Shown: positions 33,639-42,680 of the stretch, piece by piece | Layout of the letters: each line of letters starts with the position of its first letter | Position numbering within the stretch: position 1 is the stretch's first letter | NCBI GenBank assembly: GCA_900539525.1 | Contig: UQCM01000017.1 | Coordinates: forward strand, 1 to 46,025 | Reading direction: 5' to 3' | Length of the DNA: 46,025 nucleotides | DNA from: an uncultured Blautia sp. | Lineage (GTDB): Bacteria > Bacillota > Clostridia > Lachnospirales > Lachnospiraceae | Made by a program: the position numbers and the translations under genes | Notes under the pieces: generated by a model | Database searches by the model: none | Seen by the model: only the letters and a program-made list of their open reading frames with translations | Told to the model about the DNA's origin: nothing

Positions 33639-33661
33639 CTGAATCACCTCAGTAATATGAT

Positions 33662-33730
33662 GAGCCAAGGGACAAATGGACATAAAATACATGCTTGCAT
33701 GTATTTTTGTGTCTATAGGTCCCTTGGCTC
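33662..33730. repeat. 69-bp hairpin after glyA
   Basis: Perfect outer arms GAGCCAAGGGAC / GTCCCTTGGCTC with a second perfect arm pair AAAATACATGC / GCATGTATTTT inside. There is no T-run on the minus strand, so it may be a processing or attenuation structure for glyA and the small gene. Confidence 0.7.
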
Positions 33731-33770
33731 ATTATTATGGACAAATACAAGTAAAATATGTAATCTTCTC

Positions 33771-35009
33771 CTACAGCAGCGGATACTTATCTGTCAGCTC
33801 CTTAACGAGCCCTCTTGCTTTCTCCTTGTTTGCCTCCGGGTCTGCCAGCATCATAGCAATCGCCTCCGCGATCACATCCATATCTTCTTCCTTCATTCCT
33901 CTGGCAGTTACGGCCGGAGTACCCAGGCGGACACCACTCGTCACGAATGCAGATTTCGGGTCATTCGGAATCGTATTCTTATTACAGGTAATATGGATAC
34001 TGTCCAGAAGGTTTTCCACCTCTTTTCCTGTCCTTCCTGTCTCCACCAGATCCACAAGCATCAGATGATTATCCGTACCTCCGGATACGATCTTCACTCC
34101 TCTGCTCATCAGGCCTTTACAGAGAGCCTGTGCATTTTTCACGATATTCTGCTGATATACCTTGTACTCATCAGAAAGTACTTCCTTAAAGCAGACTGCC
34201 TTTGCTGCAATAACATGCATCAGCGGGCCGCCCTGTACTCCCGGAAATACGGCTTTATTAAAATTAAATTTCTTTGCTGTCTCTTCACTGGAAAGGATCA
34301 TGCCGCCTCTCGGCCCGCGCAGTGTCTTATGGGTTGTCGTTGTGGTCACATCTGCATAGGGGATCGGACTTGGATGCAGACCTGCCGCTACCAGACCGGC
34401 AATATGAGCCATATCCACCATCAGATAAGCGCCCACTTCATCCGCGATTTCCCTGAATCTCTTGAAATCGATTGTTCTCGCATAGGCACTTGCACCTGCA
34501 ACGATCATTTTCGGTTTGCACTCCAGGGCAATCTCCCTTACTCTTTCGTAATCGATCACTCCTTCATCATTCACTCCATATGGCACGGCATTAAAATACA
34601 TACCTGAGAAGTTCGCAGGGCTTCCATGTGTCAGATGTCCTCCGTGAGCCAGGTTCATACCCATGACTGTGTCTCCCGGCTTCAGCATTGCCAGGAACAC
34701 TGCCATATTTGCCTGAGCACCTGAATGCGGCTGTACATTTGCATACGTACAACCGAAGATCTTCTTTGCACGTTCGATTGCCAGATTCTCCACCTCATCC
34801 ACACACTGGCATCCGCCATAGTAACGTTTTCCCGGATAACCTTCTGCATACTTATTCGTCAAAGGGCTTCCCATCGCTGCCATGACAGCCTTTGTCACCC
34901 AGTTCTCTGATGCGATCAGCTCGATATGGCTGTTCTGACGCTCCTGTTCACGGACAATCGCATCAGCGATTTCCGGATCAACTGCCCTCACTTCATCCAG
35001 TGAATACAT
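33771..35009 (-). CDS. glyA: Serine hydroxymethyltransferase
   Basis: Converts serine and tetrahydrofolate to glycine and 5,10-methylene-THF, the main one-carbon source. It is 412 residues, full length. LIASENWVTKAVMAAMGSPLTNKYAEGYPGKRYYGG is the usual start region, PLP lysine K228 lies in TTTTTHKTLRGPRGGMI, and the VRLGTPAVTARGM end motif is present. GAGGAGGAAATTTC precedes the ATG. Confidence 0.97.
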   Translation of the reverse strand: MYSLDEVRAVDPEIADAIVREQERQNSHIELIASENWVTKAVMAAMGSPLTNKYAEGYPGKRYYGGCQCVDEVENLAIERAKKIFGCTYANVQPHSGAQANMAVFLAMLKPGDTVMGMNLAHGGHLTHGSPANFSGMYFNAVPYGVNDEGVIDYERVREIALECKPKMIVAGASAYARTIDFKRFREIADEVGAYLMVDMAHIAGLVAAGLHPSPIPYADVTTTTTHKTLRGPRGGMILSSEETAKKFNFNKAVFPGVQGGPLMHVIAAKAVCFKEVLSDEYKVYQQNIVKNAQALCKGLMSRGVKIVSGGTDNHLMLVDLVETGRTGKEVENLLDSIHITCNKNTIPNDPKSAFVTSGVRLGTPAVTARGMKEEDMDVIAEAIAMMLADPEANKEKARGLVKELTDKYPLL

Positions 35010-35039
35010 TGAAATTTCCTCCTCATATACATTTATCTG

Positions 35040-35124
35040 GGCGGCGTTTCATGTTAATGTAACGATTTTATACTTTATTCCGCCGCAGTAAACATATCTT
35101 ATCTGTTTTATATGGCATTGTCAA
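35040..35124 (-). promoter_or_regulatory. Predicted glyA promoter and leader hairpin
   Basis: Minus strand TTGACA (35119-35124), 17-bp spacer, TAAGAT (35096-35101). The leader (35010-35088) holds a long-range stem GGCGGC/GCCGCC (35040-35088). No glycine riboswitch or T-box pattern was seen. Confidence 0.65.
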
Positions 35125-35285
35125 GCGACATTTGACATCTGCTTCTTTTTCATATACCATAGACAGTAGTTGATAAAGCGGGCATTCACATTCCGCTTTG
35201 CTGCATATTCAGGAAAGCAGTCTGCCATTTGTCTGGTCTCTGACACAAGGCTGCTTTACAAAACACAGAACAAGAGGTGATATGA

Positions 35286-35561
35286 TTGATACCTTATCTT
35301 ATGAACTACCTGATTGCGCTGAACCTCATAGGTTTCCTTTCGATGGGGGCAGACAAGTCCCGTGCAAAGAGACATGCATGGCGCATTCCCGAAAGAGTCC
35401 TTATCATGATTGCCATACTGGGCGGCAGCATCGGCTCTCTGGCCGGAATGTACCTGTTCCGCCATAAGACGAGACATGCAAAGTTCACCTGTGGCATTCC
35501 ATTCATTCTCATTCTTCAGATTGCTGCCCTGATCTTTCTTGGCAGATTTCTGCATCTGTAA
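35286..35561 (+). CDS. DUF1294 small membrane protein
   Basis: A 91-residue membrane protein of unknown function with three TM helices (about 5-20, 38-58, 70-88). The DUF1294 signature is clear: MGADKSRAKRHAWRIPE, ILGGSIGSLAGMYLFRHKTRHAKFTCGIP. The start is a TTG six to seven nt after GAGGTGAT; the first ATG in frame is five codons later and has no good ribosome site. It precedes the lipoprotein gene by 15 nt. Confidence 0.88.
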   Translation: MIPYLMNYLIALNLIGFLSMGADKSRAKRHAWRIPERVLIMIAILGGSIGSLAGMYLFRHKTRHAKFTCGIPFILILQIAALIFLGRFLHL

Positions 35562-35576
35562 CAGGAAAGGAGCCTT

Positions 35577-36689
35577 ATGAAAAGTCTTATAAAAAAACGC
35601 AGTATTTTGTTTTTCCTCTGCCTTTCTCTTGTCTTACTGACATCCACTCTCAGTGGCTGTCAGGAGTCTGAGCCGGTGAAAACTGTGAAATCCGAATTAA
35701 ACCTCATCCAGAAGCTGGATGAGAACACCATACGGAACCTGATCTCCTACGAAGATATGGTACATTCCAGATCCGGCAGTGTGGACATCGGCCCGGATAC
35801 TACAGAAGCCGTACAGCTGTTTTTCCGGAATTTCCATTATCGCATCCTCTCATCAAGTACCACAGAGGAACAGGCTACCGTAAATGTAGAGATTGAAAAT
35901 ATTGATGCAAAGGCTCTGGCAAAGGATCTCTGTCTTGAGCTGATTGCTGACTCAGTCCTTCCGGAATCCAAAGAAGATACGTCCGTTGCCAGAAACTCTT
36001 ATTTTACACTTCTCCGTGATGTTCTTTCTTCCGGAAATTATGATCAGGTAAAGACAGTCGCACATTTCAGCCTGACAAAAAAGGACGGGCACTGGTCCAT
36101 TCAGAGCAGTGAGACACTGGAAGATGAACTTGTCGGCGGCTTCATCTCCTGTCTGCATGATCCCTATCTGGTAACCCCGGAAGAGATCATCACAAAAGTC
36201 CTGGAAATGTTTAAGGAGGAAACTCCTGAAAACTGGGTCTCCAGTCTTGGAATGAATGATATTTTTTTGACCTACAGCACGCTGTATGACAAGGTGGACC
36301 TGGCGCTCGCCACCCAGATCTCCAAATGCTTTTCCTACAGGATCCAGAAGGTCACGGTGAAGGGAAATAAGGCCACTTCGCTGATCGATATCACCAGCCT
36401 TGATATGGAAAGCATCCTGGATACCTATCTGGAACGGCTTCTGGATTACGCTTCCACCACAGAAGCTGTCCGGGCTACGGATACAGAGCTGGCTGATAAG
36501 ACTGCCTCGCTTCTTATGGAATGTCTGAACACCAATACAAAAACCTGCACGAAAACGATCGAAATCTATTTTATAAACAATGGTGTCACCTGGGAAATGC
36601 AGTTAAATGGCGATTTCACAGATGCACTCCTTGGAAACATGACGGAGGCAATCGAAAGGTTTCAGTCAGAGGCGCTTCCTGCTTCCTGA
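35577..36689 (+). CDS. Lipoprotein of unknown function
   Basis: A 370-residue secreted lipoprotein: basic N terminus, hydrophobic segment and lipobox LSGC with C28 as the lipid-attached residue. Two similar segments (about 55-180 and 205-340) both have the NTF2-like pattern of a helix followed by strands (ATVNVEIENIDAKAL ... and ATSLIDITSLDMESIL), which suggests a duplicated domain. The function is unknown. GGAAAGGAGC precedes the ATG. It is co-transcribed with the DUF1294 gene. Confidence 0.85.
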   Translation: MKSLIKKRSILFFLCLSLVLLTSTLSGCQESEPVKTVKSELNLIQKLDENTIRNLISYEDMVHSRSGSVDIGPDTTEAVQLFFRNFHYRILSSSTTEEQATVNVEIENIDAKALAKDLCLELIADSVLPESKEDTSVARNSYFTLLRDVLSSGNYDQVKTVAHFSLTKKDGHWSIQSSETLEDELVGGFISCLHDPYLVTPEEIITKVLEMFKEETPENWVSSLGMNDIFLTYSTLYDKVDLALATQISKCFSYRIQKVTVKGNKATSLIDITSLDMESILDTYLERLLDYASTTEAVRATDTELADKTASLLMECLNTNTKTCTKTIEIYFINNGVTWEMQLNGDFTDALLGNMTEAIERFQSEALPAS

Positions 36690-36729
36690 CAAATCCCAGG
36701 GTCCGGTAAAACGGCCCTTCGATCTTTAT

Positions 36730-36776
36730 GAAATCAGGGACAGCTGCGGATTTCTCCGCATGCTGCCCCTGATTTC
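36730..36776. terminator. Terminator between the lipoprotein and aspS genes
   Basis: A strong stem GAAATCAGGG-CAGC-GCGGA / TCCGC-GCTG-CCCTGATTTC with a 4-nt loop. The T-rich tail is on the plus strand. Confidence 0.8.
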
Positions 36777-36854
36777 TGTTTGTCGATCTGATGAAGTCAT
36801 CAAAACCGGTTTACGGTTCCGTATCATCACAGCTGCATATAAAATAACGCAGCT

Positions 36855-38645
36855 TTACTCAATCTCTTCTGTCACTTCCAGCTTCAGTTCTTCAAGCTGC
36901 TGCCCATCTACGGTCCCCGGAGCACCTGTCATCAGACAGGAGGCATCCTTAACCTTCGGGAAGGCAATGACCTCACGAATGCTGTCCTCACCTGCCATCA
37001 GCATGACAAGACGATCCAGTCCATAAGCCAGTCCCGCATGAGGCGGAACACCGTACTTGAATGCTGTCAGCAGGAAACCGAACTGATCTTCTGCACGTTC
37101 TTTTGAAAAGCCCAGTACCTCAAACATCTTTGACTGAATATCATCCTGATGGATCCTGACACTTCCTCCTCCAATCTCGTTTCCATTCAGAGTGATGTCA
37201 TAAGCCTTTGCGCGGACAGCGCCAGGATCTGTATCGATCTTATCCAGATCTTCCTCCATAGGCATCGTGAACGGATGATGCATGGCCACATATCTTCCTT
37301 CCTCTTCCGAGTATTCCAGCAACGGAAACTCTGTGATCCAGAGGAACTTAAATTCATCCTTCTTTAACAGTCCCAGGCTCTTTGCGATCTCCAGACGGAG
37401 CGCTCCGAGCACATTCCATACGATCTTATTCTTGTCAGCCGCAAAGAGAAGCAGGTCACCCGGCTTTCCTTCCAGTGCATTCACAAGATTTGCCAGTTCT
37501 CCCTCTGTCATAAACTTTGCGAAGGAGGATTTATAAGAACCGTCATCATTGATCACCAGATAAGCCAGCCCTTTTGCACCATAGCCTTTTGCAAACTCTA
37601 CCAGCGCATCGATCTTCTTTCTCGGCATATGTCCCTGTCCGCTGGCATTGATTCCCCGGACACTGCCTCCATTTGCCAGTGCTCCTGTAAACACGCCAAA
37701 GCCGCAGTCCTTCACGATTTCAGACACATCCTTAAGCTCCATTCCAAACCGGGTATCCGGCTTGTCAGAACCAAAACGGTCCATCGCCTCCTGCCAGGTC
37801 ATTCTCGGGATCGGAAGCGGTACATCTACACCGATGGCATCCTTAAAAATCTTTGCCAGAAGACGCTCATTGACATCGATCACATCATCAATATCCACAA
37901 AAGAAAGCTCCATATCGATCTGCGTAAACTCCGGCTGTCTGTCAGCACGCAGGTCCTCGTCACGGAAGCATTTGGCAATCTGAAAATACCGGTCATATCC
38001 CGAGCACATCAGCAGCTGCTTAAAGAGCTGCGGGGACTGGGGCAGTGCATAGAAATGCCCTGTATGAATACGGCTTGGCACCAGATAATCTCTGGCCCCT
38101 TCCGGTGTGCTCTTGATCAGAATCGGTGTCTCGATCTCCAGAAAGCCCTCATCCGCCAGGAACTGGCGGGCTGAATTTGCCACCCTGCTGCGAAGCATCA
38201 GGTTCCTCTGTAATTCGGGACGTCTCAGATCCAGAAAGCGATATTTCAGTCTCAGCTCATCCTTTGTCTTAATATCATCCTCGATCGGAAATGGCGGTGT
38301 CTCAGACTCGGAAAGGATCCGAAGCCCGGTAGCCCGGATCTCGATCTCGCCGGTTGCCAGGTTTTCATTCACTGCACCCTCACGCAGCTCCACCCTTCCT
38401 GTTACTGCGATGACGAACTCACTTCTCAGCCTGCCCGCCTTTTCAAATCCTTCGGTTCCGATATCCTTCTCATCAAATACGATCTGAAGCAGACCGGAAC
38501 GGTCGCGCAGATCTACAAAAATCAGGCTTCCCAGATTTCTTCTCTTCTGGACCCAGCCCATTACGGTTACCTGGATGCCTGCATCTGCCGCACCCAGCTC
38601 TGTACATCTGTGGGATCTCTTCAACCCCTTCATTGATTCTGCCAT
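36855..38645 (-). CDS. aspS: Aspartate-tRNA ligase
   Basis: Charges tRNA-Asp. It is 596 residues, a bacterial-type enzyme with N-terminal OB fold (about 10-105), a class II core with motif 2 FRDEDLRADRQPEFTQ (about 218-233), a bacterial insertion domain and motif 3 GLAYGLDRLVML near residue 560. AGAGGAAAG supports the ATG; a 36-codon longer frame overlaps the hisS end. In species without a GatCAB-independent asparagine pathway it may be non-discriminating; that cannot be read here. Confidence 0.97.
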   Translation of the reverse strand: MAESMKGLKRSHRCTELGAADAGIQVTVMGWVQKRRNLGSLIFVDLRDRSGLLQIVFDEKDIGTEGFEKAGRLRSEFVIAVTGRVELREGAVNENLATGEIEIRATGLRILSESETPPFPIEDDIKTKDELRLKYRFLDLRRPELQRNLMLRSRVANSARQFLADEGFLEIETPILIKSTPEGARDYLVPSRIHTGHFYALPQSPQLFKQLLMCSGYDRYFQIAKCFRDEDLRADRQPEFTQIDMELSFVDIDDVIDVNERLLAKIFKDAIGVDVPLPIPRMTWQEAMDRFGSDKPDTRFGMELKDVSEIVKDCGFGVFTGALANGGSVRGINASGQGHMPRKKIDALVEFAKGYGAKGLAYLVINDDGSYKSSFAKFMTEGELANLVNALEGKPGDLLLFAADKNKIVWNVLGALRLEIAKSLGLLKKDEFKFLWITEFPLLEYSEEEGRYVAMHHPFTMPMEEDLDKIDTDPGAVRAKAYDITLNGNEIGGGSVRIHQDDIQSKMFEVLGFSKERAEDQFGFLLTAFKYGVPPHAGLAYGLDRLVMLMAGEDSIREVIAFPKVKDASCLMTGAPGTVDGQQLEELKLEVTEEIE

Positions 38646-38672
38646 GAATCGCTTTCCTCTCTTTCTTTTCCT

Positions 38673-38689
38673 GTAACTATTCAGAGTCA
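38673..38689 (+). repeat. Repeat family A end fragment
   Basis: GTAACTATTCAGAG in the 52-bp gap between aspS and hisS. Only the end of the family is present. Confidence 0.55.
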
Positions 38690-38697
38690 TGCAGATA

Positions 38698-39957
38698 TTA
38701 ATCCAACCTGTCTTTGAAAAACTCCCTGAATTCCGTATATCCTTCTGCGGCAAGCTGTTCCTTCTGGAACTTTTTATTCTTCTTCATCACAGCGATATTC
38801 ACCTGTTTTCCTTCGCTGCGCTCTTTCTCCGCCTCACGGAAGATCTTGAGTAATCCTTCCTTTGGCATATTCTTTTCAATCAGATACGCCTTTTTCTCTG
38901 CCTTTGACGGAATCTGATAATCCTTCTCCAGGAGCAGCATAACGATGCGTTCAAAACCGATGGAAAAGCCGCAGGCACAGGTCTGGCTGCCCGTAAACTT
39001 GCCGATCATCTCATCATAGCGTCCGCCTCCGCCCACAGAGCCGCCGAAGCCATCGATGCTGATCTCAAAGATCGGTCCTGTATAATAAGACATTCCTCTT
39101 ACCAGCGTCGGATCAAAGACGATCTTAAAGTTTGCCGTCCTCACGGCCTCCACACTCTCAATGATGGTTTCCAGATCTTCTGCAACCTTTGCATCCAGAA
39201 CACCTTCCAGCTTTTCCTTCAGGTATCTGACACCTGCCAGATCATCCGTGATCTCCTGAAACAGTCCGAGATATTTGTCGATACTCTCCTTCGCGAAGCC
39301 TTCTTTTTCCAGCTCTGCTGCCACACCGTCCAGCCCGATCTTGTCCATTTTATCCAGAATAATAAATACCAGATCGTAGCTTTCCTCCGGAAATCCACTG
39401 TATTTTGCCATCGCCTTTAAGATTTTTCTGTCATTGATGCGGATCGTGAAATTTTCAAAATCCAGCTTTCCGACCAGTGTGGAGGTCGCCAGGATCAGTT
39501 CGATCTCCGCAAGGATCGTCGGCTCTCCGAGTATATCGATATCACACTGCATGAACTGACGGAAACGCCCTCTCTGCGGTCTGTCGGCACGCCACACATT
39601 TCCCATCTGGAGTGCTTTAAACGGTGATGGCAGATCATTGGCATTGTTCGCATAATATCTGGACAGGGGCACCGTCAGATCATAGCGCAGCCCGCTGTCT
39701 ACCAGATCACTCTCACATCCGGCGGTATCCAGCTTCAGCTTTTCACCTCTCTTAAGTATCTTGAAAATGAGTTTTTCATTTTCTCCCCCCTGCTTGCTTG
39801 AGAGATTTTCAATATGCTCCACACACGGGGTCTCTATGGATGAAAACCCGAAGGTTCCGTAGGTTTCCTTGATCAGTCGGATCACATAATCACGGATTTC
39901 CATCTCCCTGGGTGAAATATCCTTCATCCCTGTAACCGGCTTCTTCTTCAGACTCAT
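38698..39957 (-). CDS. hisS: Histidine-tRNA ligase
   Basis: Charges tRNA-His. It is 419 residues. Motif 2 appears as WRADRPQRGRFRQFMQCDIDI (about 123-143), the second histidine motif as LVRGMSYYTGPIFEI (usually RGLDYYTG, so Asp is replaced by Ser), motif 3 as CGFSIGFERIVMLL, and the C-terminal anticodon domain is short. It is probably a variant subgroup common in Lachnospiraceae. The start overlaps the HD gene stop as ATGA and has GAGGAGGAAAAA upstream. Confidence 0.93.
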   Translation of the reverse strand: MSLKKKPVTGMKDISPREMEIRDYVIRLIKETYGTFGFSSIETPCVEHIENLSSKQGGENEKLIFKILKRGEKLKLDTAGCESDLVDSGLRYDLTVPLSRYYANNANDLPSPFKALQMGNVWRADRPQRGRFRQFMQCDIDILGEPTILAEIELILATSTLVGKLDFENFTIRINDRKILKAMAKYSGFPEESYDLVFIILDKMDKIGLDGVAAELEKEGFAKESIDKYLGLFQEITDDLAGVRYLKEKLEGVLDAKVAEDLETIIESVEAVRTANFKIVFDPTLVRGMSYYTGPIFEISIDGFGGSVGGGGRYDEMIGKFTGSQTCACGFSIGFERIVMLLLEKDYQIPSKAEKKAYLIEKNMPKEGLLKIFREAEKERSEGKQVNIAVMKKNKKFQKEQLAAEGYTEFREFFKDRLD

Positions 39958-40553
39958 AATTTTTCCTCCTCAAATTCAAAACAATCCAGCCTGCTTTTAT
40001 TCAATAAATCCTCAATTCCCTCCTGATGGATAACGGTCAGAAAGGCAAGGAATATTTTCATATCAAAATTCTTTACTTCCTCAATCATCAGCTCCACTGC
40101 CATGTCAATAGAATATGCCCGGCGGTAGGCGCGGTTGGAGATCAGTGCGGCGAAGACATCACACACACGCAGGACCCTTGCTCCGATGGGAATCTCTTTT
40201 CCTGCCCGGTTCGACGGATACCCTGTCCCGTCATAGTTCTCATGATGATACAGAATACTCTCCAGAACGAAGGGAGAGTACGATTCCTTCACAAGCATGG
40301 TGTAGCTTAATGTGGAATGTGTCCTTACATACCGCATTTCCTCGATATTAAGTGTATTCCCCTTCTGACAGATGTATTTCCAGACCTCAAGCTTTCCCAC
40401 ATCATGCAGCATCCCTGCCACCGCCAGTTCATGGCACTGCTCCTCGTCAAGCCCCGCCTCCTTCGCTACCCGCCAGGCAAGGTTGCTGACACAGATGCCA
40501 TGGGAAATCTCTTTTATCATATGCTGTTCCAGATTCGTCAGATTATTTTCCAT
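39954..40553 (-). CDS. HD-GYP-type phosphohydrolase domain protein
   Basis: A 199-residue cytoplasmic protein with an HD-GYP-like domain as its main part. H18, HD at 50-51 (GMLHDVGKLEVWKY), HHENYDGTGYP (103-113) and CDVFAALISNRAYRRA (D132) cover the metal ligands and the GYP motif. Such domains hydrolyse c-di-GMP or other cyclic dinucleotides. No sensory domain is present, so the substrate pool rather than a signal input may matter. It lies between hemZ and hisS, both with tight overlap, and is not part of the usual operon order. Confidence 0.88.
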   Translation of the reverse strand: MENNLTNLEQHMIKEISHGICVSNLAWRVAKEAGLDEEQCHELAVAGMLHDVGKLEVWKYICQKGNTLNIEEMRYVRTHSTLSYTMLVKESYSPFVLESILYHHENYDGTGYPSNRAGKEIPIGARVLRVCDVFAALISNRAYRRAYSIDMAVELMIEEVKNFDMKIFLAFLTVIHQEGIEDLLNKSRLDCFEFEEEKL

Positions 40554-42030
40554 ACTTTATAAATCCCTGTTTCTTGCGTTCAATCATCTCGTCAATACGT
40601 TCAATATAATTTCTGATATCCTTCACATTTTCGATCCTGTCAATACGGTCCGCACCACGGACCACTTTTGTAGAAGCGCCTGCACCCAGAGCCAGGATCG
40701 ACTGTTTTTCTTCCATGATCAGGATATTATAGATTCCAGCCTTTCCTGTTCTTGCATATCCCACATTTTCGAAATTCCCCGCCATATTCTTCTGACGATA
40801 CAGATAATAAGGGGACATCCCCGCATTTCCCGCATAAGCAGCTGTCAGATCCATGATCTCCTGATTGTTCGTAAAGGTCATTTCCTTATACTCATCCTTA
40901 AAGATGTTCAGTCTGGCCGCCCGCTTCACTGCCAGTGAATGTACCGTGATACTGTCCGGATCAAGCTTCGTCACCTCTTTCATCGTATGCTCCACCTGAG
41001 GCAGCTCCTCGCCCGGAAGTCCGACGATCAGGTCCATATTGATATTATCAAACCCGAGCTGTCTGGCCATTTTAAACGCCTCGACTGTCTGCTCTACCGT
41101 ATGGCGCCGCCCGATGATATCCAGTGTCTTCTGATTCATGGTCTGCGGATTGATGGAAATACGGCTCACCTTATGCTCCATCAGCACCTGCAGCTTCTCC
41201 CGGGTAATACTGTCCGGTCTTCCCGCCTCCACGGTAAACTCCTGCAGATGAGACAGATCAAAATGTTTTTCCACCTCTGTCAGGAGCCTGTCCATCTGTG
41301 ACGGACTCAGGGTGGTAGGTGTTCCTCCCCCTATGTAAATGGTATCCAGGATCTTGTCTCTGTATGCTTCTGCTCCGAATGCGATCTCCTTACATAAGGC
41401 ATCCAGATAAGCATCTACCTGATCCTTCCAGATATGGAGAGGACTGGAGCTGAAGGAACAATACAGGCAGATACTCGGACAGAACGGGATTCCGATATAA
41501 AGACTGTACCCGTCCTCGTAATGAATATTTTCCAGAATATGCTTCTCCCGGTTGGCGATCATGATGGCCAGTGCCGTCTTCTCATTGCTGGTAAAATATG
41601 TTTTCCGCATGTGATCCGCAATCTCCACATTGCTTTTTCCCGCCTCTAAAAGTGCCATGGGAATCTTTGTGGGACGAATACCCGTCAGGTTTCCCCAGGG
41701 CAGCGTCTGCCCCGTGTACTCTGACAGCATCTGGTAAAGCAATGCCTTCAGGCAGTTCTTCGTTTCCTTCCTGTCGGCGCACTCATCCACATCTGTGCTG
41801 CGCTGTACCAGCACTTTTCCACAGGCATCCTCAAAACTGCACCCGATCCTCTGATCTTCCAGTGTGATCCGGACCGTCAGCTCCGGAGTCTCCTGCTCTT
41901 TCCTCTGTCCCGGACCGTCCTGAAAAATTCCGGGAATAAAAACAGAAACTTCCATTCCCGGATAAAACGCACGTATCAGGGAATGGATATCATATTCAAA
42001 ATCACGTTTATTCAGCTTAACAAGTATCAT
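40543..42030 (-). CDS. hemZ: HemZ-like radical SAM coproporphyrinogen dehydrogenase family protein
   Basis: A radical SAM enzyme of the coproporphyrinogen III dehydrogenase family. The 4Fe-4S motif CPSICLYC has C184, C188 and C191, followed by IYIGGGTPTTLSPSQMDRLL and FTVEAGRPDSIT, as in HemN/HemZ. An N-terminal region of about 165 residues is the HemZ feature. HemZ proteins are often retained where heme synthesis is absent, so actual porphyrin chemistry is uncertain. The start overlaps the MBL gene stop as ATGA. Confidence 0.92.
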   Translation of the reverse strand: MILVKLNKRDFEYDIHSLIRAFYPGMEVSVFIPGIFQDGPGQRKEQETPELTVRITLEDQRIGCSFEDACGKVLVQRSTDVDECADRKETKNCLKALLYQMLSEYTGQTLPWGNLTGIRPTKIPMALLEAGKSNVEIADHMRKTYFTSNEKTALAIMIANREKHILENIHYEDGYSLYIGIPFCPSICLYCSFSSSPLHIWKDQVDAYLDALCKEIAFGAEAYRDKILDTIYIGGGTPTTLSPSQMDRLLTEVEKHFDLSHLQEFTVEAGRPDSITREKLQVLMEHKVSRISINPQTMNQKTLDIIGRRHTVEQTVEAFKMARQLGFDNINMDLIVGLPGEELPQVEHTMKEVTKLDPDSITVHSLAVKRAARLNIFKDEYKEMTFTNNQEIMDLTAAYAGNAGMSPYYLYRQKNMAGNFENVGYARTGKAGIYNILIMEEKQSILALGAGASTKVVRGADRIDRIENVKDIRNYIERIDEMIERKKQGFIKYGK

Positions 42031-42656
42031 ACGAACGGATTATACTCCTTTTCATGTGCTATCGTAGTGGCAGATTCGTGTCCCGGATAAACGTCTGTGT
42101 CATCCGGAAGTACATCAAACAATTCCCGGACAGAATGTACCAGAACAGACATGCTTCCTGTCGGAAAATCCGAACGTCCTACACTCTCATAAAACAGGGT
42201 ATCCCCCGAAAACAGTACCTTCTCTTCCGGAAGATAATAACACACGCCGCCTTTCGTATGACCGGGGGTATGCAGAACACGGATCTGAAAGCCTGCCATA
42301 CAGAACTCCTCTTTATCTGAGTACAGACGGTCCGCCTTTACGACAAACGGCTTTCCAAACTGTATGGATAAATTCATTGCCGGATCCTCCATCACATCAG
42401 CCTCCTGCGTGCCCGCACCGATCCCGATCCCATAATGCTCTGCCAGATCCGCAGCCGCTCCCATATGGTCAAAATGCCCGTGCGTCAGCAAAATACCTGC
42501 CGGCTGTACTCCGAAGGCATCAATATCTTTCCGGATAACCTCCGCGGAATCTGCCGGATCCACAAGAAATGCTTCTCTGGTTTCTGTATTTATCACGAGA
42601 TAACTGTTGGTTCTCACCATTCCCAGCACACGTTTTTCAATACGAAGTTTTCCCAT
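42027..42656 (-). CDS. MBL-fold metallo-hydrolase
   Basis: A 209-residue single-domain metallo-beta-lactamase-fold hydrolase. The metal site is THGHFDHMG with H59, H61, D63 and H64, then HTPGHTKGG and FSGDTLF, and HESATT at the end: the glyoxalase II-like short form found in the relA-hisS operon of many Firmicutes. The physiological substrate is unknown. The start fits the family. Confidence 0.92.
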   Translation of the reverse strand: MGKLRIEKRVLGMVRTNSYLVINTETREAFLVDPADSAEVIRKDIDAFGVQPAGILLTHGHFDHMGAAADLAEHYGIGIGAGTQEADVMEDPAMNLSIQFGKPFVVKADRLYSDKEEFCMAGFQIRVLHTPGHTKGGVCYYLPEEKVLFSGDTLFYESVGRSDFPTGSMSVLVHSVRELFDVLPDDTDVYPGHESATTIAHEKEYNPFV

Positions 42657-42680
42657 AGGTGATCTTCCTCCTGTTCTTCA

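Noticed and set aside
33489..34607. 372-codon plus-strand ORF
   Set aside because: It is antisense to glyA and the small gene, Cys/His/Ile-rich shadow of a well-conserved coding region.
35010..35100. Possible glycine riboswitch or T-box before glyA
   Set aside because: The leader is under 90 nt and lacks the conserved cores of both.
38646..38753. N-terminal extension of aspS
   Set aside because: The 36 extra codons overlap hisS and the repeat fragment; the downstream ATG has a ribosome site and matches the family start.
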